A stretch of DNA of 64,000 bases from Leptotrichia sp. oral taxon 221 (lineage in GTDB: Bacteria; Fusobacteriota; Fusobacteriia; Fusobacteriales; Leptotrichiaceae). The translations under genes were made by a program, and so were the position numbers. Under the pieces are notes generated by a model, which had not been told where the DNA came from, did not search any database, and saw only the letters and a program-made list of their open reading frames with translations. The stretch covers positions 1,922,001 to 1,986,000 of the forward strand of contig NZ_CP072378.1 of the NCBI RefSeq assembly GCF_018128245.1, read 5' to 3'. Positions 55,888 to 64,000 of this stretch are shown here, in pieces; position 1 is the first letter of the stretch, and every line of letters begins with the position of its first letter.

Positions 55888-58056
55888 TTATAACCCTTTT
55901 CTTGTAAGCCCAACTCTTCCTCTAACCTTATCTAACGAAAGAATTTTAACTTTTATAATTTGCCCAACTGATAACTCTTTTGTAGGATCAGCTACAAACT
56001 TATCTGATATTTCAGAGACATGAATTAAGGCATCACTTTTTAGCCCTATATCCACAAAAGCCCCAAATTTAGCAACATTTCTAACTGTTCCTTCTAAAAC
56101 CATTCCTTCTTGCAAATCGTCCATATTTAAAATATCCGATCTCAATAATGGTTTTTCAAACTCATCTCTTGGGTCTCTTCTATCTTTTAGCAACGCTTCG
56201 TAAACATCTTTTGCAGTTTGTGGTCCAAAATCATTTTCTTTTATAATTTTGTCCAAATCCACTGTTTTCAATTTCTGTCTAACTTCATCCAAATTAGATT
56301 TTAAATCGTCAACCTTACAATTTGCTTCCTTCAAAATAGTTTCAGCGATATGATACGATTCTGGATGGATTATCGTATTATCCAAAGGATTTTTACTATT
56401 AGGCACTACAACGAATCCTGCCATTTGTTCAAACGCCTTCGTTCCAAGCCCTTTTACCTTTTTCAATTCTTTTCTATCCTTAAAATCTCCATTTTCATGT
56501 CTATAGTCTACAAGATTTTTTGCTACATTTTTCTTAATTCCTGAAACAAAACTAAGTAATGCCCAAGAAGCTGTATTAATATTGACTCCAACATTATTTA
56601 CAACATGCTCAATCGTTTGTTCCAATGTTTCATTCAATTTTTTTTGATTTACATCATGCTGATACATTCCAACTCCAATTGATTTTGGATCAATTTTTAC
56701 AAGCTCAGCCATCGGATCTTGAATTCTTCTAGCAATCGAAATCGCTCCTCTCGCCGTTACATCCAAATCAGGAAACTCCTCAATTGCAATTTTTGAAGCT
56801 GAATAAACTGAAGCTCCTGCTTCACTTACAATCAAGTATGACACAGGTTTTGACGCCTCTTTTATGACATTTGCCACAAAACTTTCAGTTTCACGAGAAG
56901 CTGTCCCATTCCCAATTGCAATAATATCAACATCGTATTTTTTTATGTAATCCAATATTTTTTTCTTTGCCATTTCAAGCTGCTTTGGATTATGCACTCC
57001 TTCAACCAAGAAAAGTACATCATTCACTTCATAAAATCCATCTTTATTGATAACAACCATTTTACAACCTGTTCTATACCCTGGATCTAATCCCATCAAA
57101 GTTTTTTTACTTAATGGCGGCTGTAATAACAATTTTTCAAGATTTTCAGAAAAAATATTAATTGCTTCTTCTTCTGCTTTTTCCGTGTATATGTTTCTCA
57201 CTTCATTCTTAATCGATGGATAAGCTAATCTATCTAGCGAATCTTTAATAATCTCTTTATAGAATTCCACCAAATTTTTGTTCCCAAACAAAGTTTTCAA
57301 AATGAAATTAACTACAAAATTCTCAGTTTTATCATCAATTTCAATATCTACTTTCAAGATTTTCTCTTTTTCTCCTCTGTTAATCGCTAAAATCCTGTTC
57401 GATGCTGATTTTGAAATGGGTTCTGAATATTCGTAATAGTCTTGATAAACTCCATTTTCATCATTTTCTTTGTTTTTCTCAACAACTTTTGAAGTCAAAA
57501 TTCCAAATTTTGAAATTTTTTCTCTCAAAAATTCTCTAATTTTCACATTTTCTGAAATGTCTTGTGCAATTATTAAATGCACACCTTCAATTGCCTTTTC
57601 AACCGTGTCAACTTCTTCATTCAAATACTTTTTAGCCTCTTCCTGAAGTGCTTCCATTGTTGTTTTTGGCAATAACGCAAATGTCGATAAAGGCTCCAAT
57701 CCTTGCTCCTTCGCTACATCCGCTTTCGTTTTTTTCTTTTTCTTATATGGAAGGTACAAATCTTCTACTTCCTGTAATTTCTTTGCACTTTCGATACTCT
57801 TTTTCAGCTCATCAGTCAATTTTCCTTGCTCTTCAATCAACCTCAAAACTTCTTCTTTTCTCTTTTCCAAATTTCTGTAATAAGTTACTTTTTCTATTAC
57901 ATCTCTAATCTGTTCCTCATCCAAATTACCTGTAACTTCTTTTCTATAACGTGCAATAAATGGTACTGTTGCGCCTTCATCAAAAAGTTTCACAGTATTC
58001 TCGATTTGCGTCAGCTTAAATTGTAGCTCATCTGCCACACTACTTAAAATCTCCAC
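55888..58056 (-). CDS. tex: Tex family transcription accessory protein
   Basis: 722 residues: N-terminal helical domain (VADELQFKLTQIENTVKLFDEGATVPFIARYRKE), YqgF-like fold (GLDPGYRTGCKMVVI), helix-hairpin-helix (VGVNINTASWALLSFVSGI...NLVDYRHENG) and a C-terminal S1 domain (LQEGMVLEGTVRNVAKFGAFVDIGL). Tex binds nucleic acid and RNA polymerase and affects transcription and stress tolerance. Full length. Confidence 0.96.
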   Translation of the reverse strand: MEILSSVADELQFKLTQIENTVKLFDEGATVPFIARYRKEVTGNLDEEQIRDVIEKVTYYRNLEKRKEEVLRLIEEQGKLTDELKKSIESAKKLQEVEDLYLPYKKKKKTKADVAKEQGLEPLSTFALLPKTTMEALQEEAKKYLNEEVDTVEKAIEGVHLIIAQDISENVKIREFLREKISKFGILTSKVVEKNKENDENGVYQDYYEYSEPISKSASNRILAINRGEKEKILKVDIEIDDKTENFVVNFILKTLFGNKNLVEFYKEIIKDSLDRLAYPSIKNEVRNIYTEKAEEEAINIFSENLEKLLLQPPLSKKTLMGLDPGYRTGCKMVVINKDGFYEVNDVLFLVEGVHNPKQLEMAKKKILDYIKKYDVDIIAIGNGTASRETESFVANVIKEASKPVSYLIVSEAGASVYSASKIAIEEFPDLDVTARGAISIARRIQDPMAELVKIDPKSIGVGMYQHDVNQKKLNETLEQTIEHVVNNVGVNINTASWALLSFVSGIKKNVAKNLVDYRHENGDFKDRKELKKVKGLGTKAFEQMAGFVVVPNSKNPLDNTIIHPESYHIAETILKEANCKVDDLKSNLDEVRQKLKTVDLDKIIKENDFGPQTAKDVYEALLKDRRDPRDEFEKPLLRSDILNMDDLQEGMVLEGTVRNVAKFGAFVDIGLKSDALIHVSEISDKFVADPTKELSVGQIIKVKILSLDKVRGRVGLTRKGL

Positions 58057-58250
58057 CTTTTTCCTCCGCTTGCAGATTTAAATTATACTCAATTAATCTA
58101 AAAATTTTCAATAACTAATGGTTAGTGAGTGATATTTTTAATTTAATTGACTACATTTTATAATTTTAATAACACACAACTATTATTTTACCACAAATTA
58201 TTGAAAATGACTAGTTTTTCTAAATAATTTTTTTAATTTTCTTTGAAATT

Positions 58251-59432
58251 CTATTTTTTCTTGCTAAACTCTTTCTCAAACGAACTCAAATCCATATTTT
58301 TCAACACTCTCTCAAGTAAAAGTGGCAATTTTTCAGGATTACAAGCAAAACATGGAATTCCAAGTGAAGCGATTTTTCCAGACATTTGTGAATCATAATA
58401 AGGTTTTCCATCTCCAGATATTGCTAAAAGACAAACTACTATTACTCCCGAATCTTTCATTTCTTGTAATCTTCTTAGCATTTCACCACGATTCCCACCT
58501 TCAATTAAATCAGAAATTAGAAAAAATATTGTTTTTTTCGGATTTTCGATATATTTTGTACAATATTTAATTGATTTATTGATATTTGTTCCACCACCTA
58601 GCTGAAATCCGTATAGTAAATCAACTGGATCATCTGATTTTTCTGTCAAATCTACAATTTCAGTATCAAAAGCTACCACACGTGTTTTCAGTGAAGCGAT
58701 ACTCGCTAAAATACACGCCATCACTGAAGAATAAATTACAGATTCTCCCATCGATCCACTTTGGTCAATATCCAAAATGACTGTAAATTTACTTGTGGGG
58801 TTAATGCTTGCTCGCTCGAAAAAATAATAATGCTCTGGAACAATTTTTTTTAATTCCCTGTTGTAATTTTTTATCCCTCTTCGTATCGTTGTTTTAAAAT
58901 CCAAAGATGACGCAGATGGAATTGGCGAGTGTTGTTTCTTGTTAAGTGCTGCTCTAACTGCTCTTCTAATATCACTTTCCAACAATTTATTAATTTCCTC
59001 TACAATTTTTTTTATGAAATTTCTAACACTTTCTTTACTTTTTTGTGGGATTTGCTCTTTCAAAAGCATAATTGTTGAAGCAAGATTTATATTAGGCTCT
59101 ACTTGATCCAATATTTCAGGCTCAAAAAGCAATTGTTTTAATCCACATCTTTCCATCGCATCCGTCTGAATAATTTTCACCAATTCTTTATCAAACAAAG
59201 TTCTAACATCTCCGAGCCATCTACTAATTTGCGGATTAGACGGACCTCGCCCAGCAGAATCTCCACCCATAAATTGTCCTGTTGGATTATAAATCGCATC
59301 CAACGCCTTATCCATCAACCAATCTTCCTCTGTAAAACTTGGAATAGCTTCTGAATCCATAGACGAAAATTCTTCTTCTGTATCTTTTCCAAGAATTAAT
59401 CGCCAACGTTTTATATCTTCTTTATAGTCCAT
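58251..59432 (-). CDS. VWA domain protein of a MoxR-VWA system
   Basis: 393 residues. The C-terminal half is a von Willebrand A domain with MIDAS motif DIDQSGSMGES, threonine in GFQLGGGTNI and Asp in FLISDLIEGG. The N-terminal half is helical and acidic (MDYKEDIKRWRLILGKD). It binds metal-dependent ligands and is typically paired with a MoxR ATPase, here three genes upstream in the same string: HEAT protein, MoxR, DUF5682, VWA. GGAGG precedes the ATG. Complete. Confidence 0.88.
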   Translation of the reverse strand: MDYKEDIKRWRLILGKDTEEEFSSMDSEAIPSFTEEDWLMDKALDAIYNPTGQFMGGDSAGRGPSNPQISRWLGDVRTLFDKELVKIIQTDAMERCGLKQLLFEPEILDQVEPNINLASTIMLLKEQIPQKSKESVRNFIKKIVEEINKLLESDIRRAVRAALNKKQHSPIPSASSLDFKTTIRRGIKNYNRELKKIVPEHYYFFERASINPTSKFTVILDIDQSGSMGESVIYSSVMACILASIASLKTRVVAFDTEIVDLTEKSDDPVDLLYGFQLGGGTNINKSIKYCTKYIENPKKTIFFLISDLIEGGNRGEMLRRLQEMKDSGVIVVCLLAISGDGKPYYDSQMSGKIASLGIPCFACNPEKLPLLLERVLKNMDLSSFEKEFSKKK

Positions 59433-59511
59433 TTTTTCGCACCTCCTTAATATCTTATTTTTTTATCAATTACCTTATTTTTCAATTTTTCTTTCAAAAA
59501 ATTATTTTCAA

Positions 59512-61791
59512 TCAAATATCATCAAAATCAAATTCTTCTAATCCTGCAATTATTTCTTTCTCATTTTCTCCCAGATCATCATTTATTACAGCACTTACAT
59601 CATTTTTATTCAAGCCCCATATTTCTGCGATATTTTCGGCAATATCATGCTTTTCATTTGAAGTAAAGTCAGCAAAAGCTCTTCTTAAAAATAATAATGC
59701 TCTTTTAAATTCTTCCTCGTCTAAGTTTGAAATATAGTTTTGGAGTTTTTCCCAAAGTCCAAGTCTTGCAATTAAGGTGTAATGATTTTTCATCGATAGA
59801 CCTTCAAACCAAGTTGCCCCTAAATCTGCGGGAACTCCTTTTGATAATCTTTTTTCGACTTCTTTTCCAAGTACTTCATTATCAATTTTTCCAGCTTCTA
59901 GTAATATAGCCATTGCAAGTCCTGAAATTTTTGTATTTAAATCGTCTCTTTTTGAAATTTCTAAAAGAAGTGAATACCATCTTTCTCTATCTAAAAAATC
60001 ATGATTTTCAACTACAGTATGCATTATTATTATACTTTTAGCTAGTTCTACTGCTGCATTATTGTCGCAAAAAGACTCGCTTGGCAATATTAAGCAAACT
60101 CTTAAAAAGAGTTGCTCAAGAATAGGAATCAGAACTTTTGTATCTAATTTTCTGATATCGCCATAACGAAGCATTAGTGATAAAGTCGACATCGTCTTGG
60201 CTATTTCGTCGATAGGGACGTCACCTGTTATAAAATTTTGTAATGCTTGAAACGCTTTTTCTAGTGCTTTTGGCATTCCGCAATAAAAGGCATCTTTCAC
60301 TATTTCTGCCATTTCTGACAGTGTTTTTGCACCTTCTATTCTTTGCATCAATTCAAAAGCTGTTGCAAATTCAATTGTATCTCCTTTTAAGATCGTTTCC
60401 ACAATTTCAATTTCTGTTTCTGGTTTCCATTGTAACATCCATTCTTCTGCCCAAGTTGTATTTTCTTGGCGATTCCCAATAAGTTTTGCAAACGAAATAT
60501 TCAAAACTCTCAATTTATGAAAAAAGAATGAACGCTCCAAGTCCATAAATGCTAATTTTTCTGATTGAACCCTTAATTTTTCCCTCAAATCTAATTTTAT
60601 TTCTGTCGCTGTTAATGAACGATATTTTTCAAGTTTCAATTCCTTCAATAAATTATAAAAATCTGACTGTATTGACGTTTGAATAGCTTCCTTTGGAATA
60701 CTTCCTATTTTTTTCCCAACTTCAACATTCGCCATTGCTAAAACTAGTTCTGAGTAGCTTCCGTGTGCCATACAAGTAATCGCTGCATCCTTTATATCCT
60801 TCAACGTCGGTATTTTCCCATCGTGCAAATTTGCCAATGAAGTTGCTAGATGGACTGCCTCTATAATTTGAGCTGACGATACCATATTTCCATTTTCCCT
60901 TTGATATTCTGCAATTTTACTTAAATACATATATGTCGCAAAAAGTGGGTCTCCTTTTTCTAAACCATTCCACAAAAATTCATAATACCCTGGTGCCTTA
61001 TTTCCAGCTCCATAATTTGAATAAGTCGACAGTTTATAGTAAGAATAAGGCATTAACGTTTTTTTAGATTCTAATTTTGGTAATTTTTTGATTTCCTTTT
61101 CAGTCAAAATCAATTTGCCACTTTCTATTCCTTCAACATGAAAAGCCCCAACAACCATAGCAATTTCATCTATTTTGTAGCCTTCTTTACACACATCAGA
61201 AACGACTTTACACATGTACGACTCTCTAATAATATTTTTCGCATCAGACACCGTATTTGATAAAGTCAACTCCCTCAAATGTTTCCCATAATCTTTCGCT
61301 CCACTACGATATGCCTTATAATCAGAAGCCTGTTCCACTACTCTTTCCCAAAAGACTTCATCATCTGAATCTTCCGAATATTCATTAATTTTTCTATAAA
61401 TGTAGGCATTCAAATTTTCCTCTGGATTCTCATCTAAATTTTTCTTTACACTTTCTATACCTAAAAAAATTGAAGATGGCAAATCGCAAAATCTGCACTC
61501 TACTCCATTTTCCTTTGCCCATAAAATAGCTTGATATTCTGGAGAAAACTCTGCAAATGGATATACTATTGTCTGAATAGGCGCTTCTAAAGTGTAAGCC
61601 ATTATAGCAATAGGCGGAATAATATTTTTTCCAGTAATTTCGCTAATAAGGTCATTAAAATCAGAAGGCCCTTCTATCAAAACGATTTTTGGCTGTATTT
61701 CATCTAAATAATTTTTCAAATAATGTGCTCCAGCTGGTGAAAAATGCCTAACTCCGAATATATTCGGTTTCCCTTCATTTTGTTTTTTCAT
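59512..61791 (-). CDS. DUF5682 family protein
   Basis: 759 residues. The N-terminal region NIFGVRHFSPAGAHYLKNYL, KIVLIEGPSDF, AIMAYTLE and YPFAEFSPEYQAILWAKENG is characteristic of DUF5682. EGPSD plus the HVEG-like VVGAFHVEGIESG further on recall TraB/ChaN-like folds. The remainder is mainly helical. No reaction is known for the family; it is found in gene clusters with MoxR and VWA proteins, as here. 15 nt after the MoxR gene. Confidence 0.85.
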   Translation of the reverse strand: MKKQNEGKPNIFGVRHFSPAGAHYLKNYLDEIQPKIVLIEGPSDFNDLISEITGKNIIPPIAIMAYTLEAPIQTIVYPFAEFSPEYQAILWAKENGVECRFCDLPSSIFLGIESVKKNLDENPEENLNAYIYRKINEYSEDSDDEVFWERVVEQASDYKAYRSGAKDYGKHLRELTLSNTVSDAKNIIRESYMCKVVSDVCKEGYKIDEIAMVVGAFHVEGIESGKLILTEKEIKKLPKLESKKTLMPYSYYKLSTYSNYGAGNKAPGYYEFLWNGLEKGDPLFATYMYLSKIAEYQRENGNMVSSAQIIEAVHLATSLANLHDGKIPTLKDIKDAAITCMAHGSYSELVLAMANVEVGKKIGSIPKEAIQTSIQSDFYNLLKELKLEKYRSLTATEIKLDLREKLRVQSEKLAFMDLERSFFFHKLRVLNISFAKLIGNRQENTTWAEEWMLQWKPETEIEIVETILKGDTIEFATAFELMQRIEGAKTLSEMAEIVKDAFYCGMPKALEKAFQALQNFITGDVPIDEIAKTMSTLSLMLRYGDIRKLDTKVLIPILEQLFLRVCLILPSESFCDNNAAVELAKSIIIMHTVVENHDFLDRERWYSLLLEISKRDDLNTKISGLAMAILLEAGKIDNEVLGKEVEKRLSKGVPADLGATWFEGLSMKNHYTLIARLGLWEKLQNYISNLDEEEFKRALLFLRRAFADFTSNEKHDIAENIAEIWGLNKNDVSAVINDDLGENEKEIIAGLEEFDFDDI

Positions 61792-61805
61792 TTATTCCAC
61801 CGCCT

Positions 61806-62906
61806 TTATTTAGTAGCTTTGTTAAGTGCCTTACATTCTTTATAAAGATCCAGCCATTCTGAACCTCGTTTTTTCATAATATTTTCCAAATATTCTTCCC
61901 AAATTTGCCCATCTTTACTATCTTCTTTTACTACAGCTCCCTGCAATCCTGCCGCCAAGTCATAATCTGATATCTCTCCATCCCCAAAACTTCCAGCCAA
62001 CGCCATACTATTCGCTAAAAGTGAAATAGCTTCTGCAGTCGATAACACATTTGCAGTCGGCTTTATCTTTTGTCTTCCATCTAACGTAACACCTTGACGC
62101 AATTCTCTAAATACCGTACAAACTTTTTCAATAACTTCCTCTTCAGGCAATTTCGCATTTAAATCCAAATTTCCTGCAAGTTGCGTAACTCTACTTCTAA
62201 CAATATCTATCTCTGCTTCAAGTGTATTCGGACTTGGTAACACCACAATATTAAAACGTCTCTTTAACGCTGCCGACATTTCATTAACTCCCTTATCACG
62301 AGTATTCGCAGTTGCAATAATAGAGAACCCTTTTTTAGCTGGAATTTCTACATTCAATTCAGGTACACTCATTCTTTTTTCTGACAACAAAGAAATCAAC
62401 GCATCTTGCACTTCTGACACACAACGAGAAATTTCTTCTACTCTAGCAATCGCCCCATCTTCCATCGCTTTATAAATCGGACTTGGTATCAATGCATCTT
62501 TTGTAGGCCCTTCTGCAATCAACATCGCATAATTCCAAGAATATCTAATCTGCTCTTCAGTCGTTCCCGCTGTTCCTTGAATAACTCGTGTCGAATCTCC
62601 ATTTATCGCCGCCGTCAAATGCTCTGACAACCAAGATTTCGCAGTCCCTGGCTCCCCAATCAGCAACAATGCCCTATCCGTAACCAAAGTCGAAATTGCA
62701 ATCTCAACCAATCTTTTATTTCCAATATATTTAGGCGTTATCACTTTTCTTCCAGCTTTCCCTCCACAAATATATGTCAACACTGATTTAGGTGACATTT
62801 TCCATCCAGTAGGTATTGGATTTTTTTCCGCCTTAATTAACGCATCAATTTCATCTTGAAACATCTGTTCTGCTGTTAATCTTTGTAATTCTTCTTTTTT
62901 AGCCAT
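61806..62906 (-). CDS. MoxR-type AAA+ ATPase
   Basis: 366 residues: Walker A GEPGTAKSW (residues about 87-95), Walker B-like ARVEEISRC, and the sensor-1 ATANTRDKGVNEM region with the arginine-finger AALKRRFN. MoxR ATPases act as chaperones remodelling a partner through a VWA protein; the VWA protein here is encoded two genes downstream. Followed by DUF5682 after 15 nt. Confidence 0.9.
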   Translation of the reverse strand: MAKKEELQRLTAEQMFQDEIDALIKAEKNPIPTGWKMSPKSVLTYICGGKAGRKVITPKYIGNKRLVEIAISTLVTDRALLLIGEPGTAKSWLSEHLTAAINGDSTRVIQGTAGTTEEQIRYSWNYAMLIAEGPTKDALIPSPIYKAMEDGAIARVEEISRCVSEVQDALISLLSEKRMSVPELNVEIPAKKGFSIIATANTRDKGVNEMSAALKRRFNIVVLPSPNTLEAEIDIVRSRVTQLAGNLDLNAKLPEEEVIEKVCTVFRELRQGVTLDGRQKIKPTANVLSTAEAISLLANSMALAGSFGDGEISDYDLAAGLQGAVVKEDSKDGQIWEEYLENIMKKRGSEWLDLYKECKALNKATK

Positions 62907-62952
62907 TTTTTACAACTCCTTCACTCTCATTCCACTATTGAATTTTTCGCTT

Positions 62953-64000
62953 TTAATTTTTTAAAATTTTTTCAATCTCATATTCATTATATCGATACAA
63001 TTTTTTATATAATTTCACCATCTTATCTGTAAGTTTATTTTTAGTACACGAACATAATATTGAAATTTCTCTTTGAACATTATATTTTTCCTTTTTGTCA
63101 GACAAATCCCTATTTTTCAATCCTTCAACATATTCCTCAACATAATTTTCCAAATAATTCTTAACCCATTGCTGCTCTGTTCCCGCCATATATTCCATAT
63201 TTTCAAACGGTTTTTTTCTAAAAAATTTATCCCACTCTTTTTTGACTCTCTCATCATCCATATACGCAAGACTTTCAAAAACTTTATTCTTCAATTTCCC
63301 ACGTTCTTTTTTCATTAAATCTAAAAGATAATCAACGTTATCCTGATCATATACCAAAGCTCCAATTGCAACTTCTTTCACTTCTTTTCCACCATTTTCA
63401 ACACAATATTTATAAAATTCATTTTCATCACCTTTACAAATATCCTCGATAATTTCCAATCGGGCAATCATTTCCTTTTTACCTTGAGGATTAAATCCTT
63501 CTTTCAATAGCGGAACTATCTCTTTCCCCTGTTTCTTTAACATTTTAATCATTAAATCTATAATTCCAGAATAACTATCATTAAGTCCGTTTATCATAAA
63601 TTTCTTCACTCTAAAATCATTCACTATTTCAGGATTATCCCATCGCAATGTCGAATCAATAACTCTAAAACGGCCACCACCAGTTCCTTTAAATGCAGCA
63701 ATTAATTCGCTCAACTCACTGTAATGAAGTTCTTGATAAAAATTTTCTTTTCCAGCAGTCGTTTCTATTTTTTGCAAATTACCACCAGTATAAGTTGTCG
63801 CTTGGGTACAAAGCACCGCATCAAGCAAAGCCAACAAATCTAAGAATAAATCACATTTATCTTCCTCATCGCCTTCAATCAATTTTTGCCCCATTTCATA
63901 AATTTGCTTAAATACTTTGGCAGCCGAAGCATACCCCTTCATTTGATCAATAGCTCTTTGCAAACGAAAATCATCTTTCACCAAATTTATCCCAACAATC
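62953..64000 (-). CDS. HEAT-like repeat protein, incomplete at the window edge
   Basis: The frame is open to the right edge (codons before 63984 read IVGINLVKDDF), so the true start lies outside this window and the visible 349 codons are the C-terminal part. It has long charged helices with HEAT/ARM-like spacing (FEALAYMDDERVKKEWDKF, KEVAIGALVYDQDNVDYLLDLM) and an ending IEKILKN. Likely a scaffold of the following MoxR-DUF5682-VWA genes; a TTG at 63984 is not needed as start. Family not assigned. Confidence 0.75.
   Translation of the reverse strand, partial: IVGINLVKDDFRLQRAIDQMKGYASAAKVFKQIYEMGQKLIEGDEEDKCDLFLDLLALLDAVLCTQATTYTGGNLQKIETTAGKENFYQELHYSELSELIAAFKGTGGGRFRVIDSTLRWDNPEIVNDFRVKKFMINGLNDSYSGIIDLMIKMLKKQGKEIVPLLKEGFNPQGKKEMIARLEIIEDICKGDENEFYKYCVENGGKEVKEVAIGALVYDQDNVDYLLDLMKKERGKLKNKVFESLAYMDDERVKKEWDKFFRKKPFENMEYMAGTEQQWVKNYLENYVEEYVEGLKNRDLSDKKEKYNVQREISILCSCTKNKLTDKMVKLYKKLYRYNEYEIEKILKN

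Overview
This is a 64 kb window of very AT-rich, almost entirely chromosomal bacterial DNA. Nearly every gene lies on the minus strand; the exceptions are a MATE exporter and a manA-patB pair. The gene set mixes Gram-negative envelope functions (an OmpA-type outer-membrane protein, a heptose-1-phosphate adenylyltransferase) with genes shared with low-GC Gram-positives (RNase J, YlqF/RbgA, YuiD-type DUF212, DUF1304, TlyA, split glycyl-tRNA synthetase, processive GT4 glycolipid synthases). That combination points to Fusobacteriota, most likely a Leptotrichia-like fermenter (acetate via pta-ackA, lactate permease, phospho-beta-glucosidase). The genus is inferred; no marker-gene search was possible.

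Layout. 0-7.5 kb: an orphan receiver, a thioredoxin-like protein, a PSP1/TrmN6 pair, an intact IS607-type element (serine TnpA plus TnpB), lemA with a DUF2207 membrane protein, and radC. 7.6-11.2 kb: tRNA-Arg(TCG) and the alpha ribosomal operon infA-rpmJ-rpsM-rpsK-rpsD-rpoA-rplQ with its own promoter and terminator. 11.4-15.8 kb: a methyltransferase, a MATE exporter and a DUF1304 gene separate this operon from adk-map, which usually precede infA. 16.0-18.6 kb: a dicarboxylate/amino acid:cation symporter gene split by a TnpB-only IS200/IS605-type element; removing 1373 bp restores a 401-codon frame. 18.7-23.8 kb: phospho-beta-glucosidase with a remnant of what looks like its PTS transporter, manA, a MalY/PatB-type lyase, and a decayed IS remnant.

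23.1-44.8 kb is a long minus-strand housekeeping stretch: glycolipid glycosyltransferases, ribosome biogenesis (ylqF, rsmI, tlyA, yhbY, rsfS, rsmE), RNase J, PBP2, ruvB, pta-ackA, ftsY, tsaB/tsaE and ompA. 45.0-53.9 kb is an ileS-lspA-(membrane protein)-glyQ-glyS operon in which a translationally coupled two-gene cassette, an ABC-type ATPase plus a small protein with an IEFKNGK motif, sits between glyQ and glyS. 54.2-58.1 kb holds lctP and tex. 58.2-64.0 kb is a four-gene set running off the right edge: HEAT-like repeat protein, MoxR AAA ATPase, DUF5682 protein and VWA protein.

The most interesting items are the ATPase/putative-nuclease cassette inside glyQ-glyS (a candidate defence module), the MoxR-VWA-DUF5682 system of unknown function, the exact single-copy IS scar in the symporter with its predicted TnpB guide, and several leader hairpins. 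Promoters here repeatedly show a TGNTATAAT extended -10.
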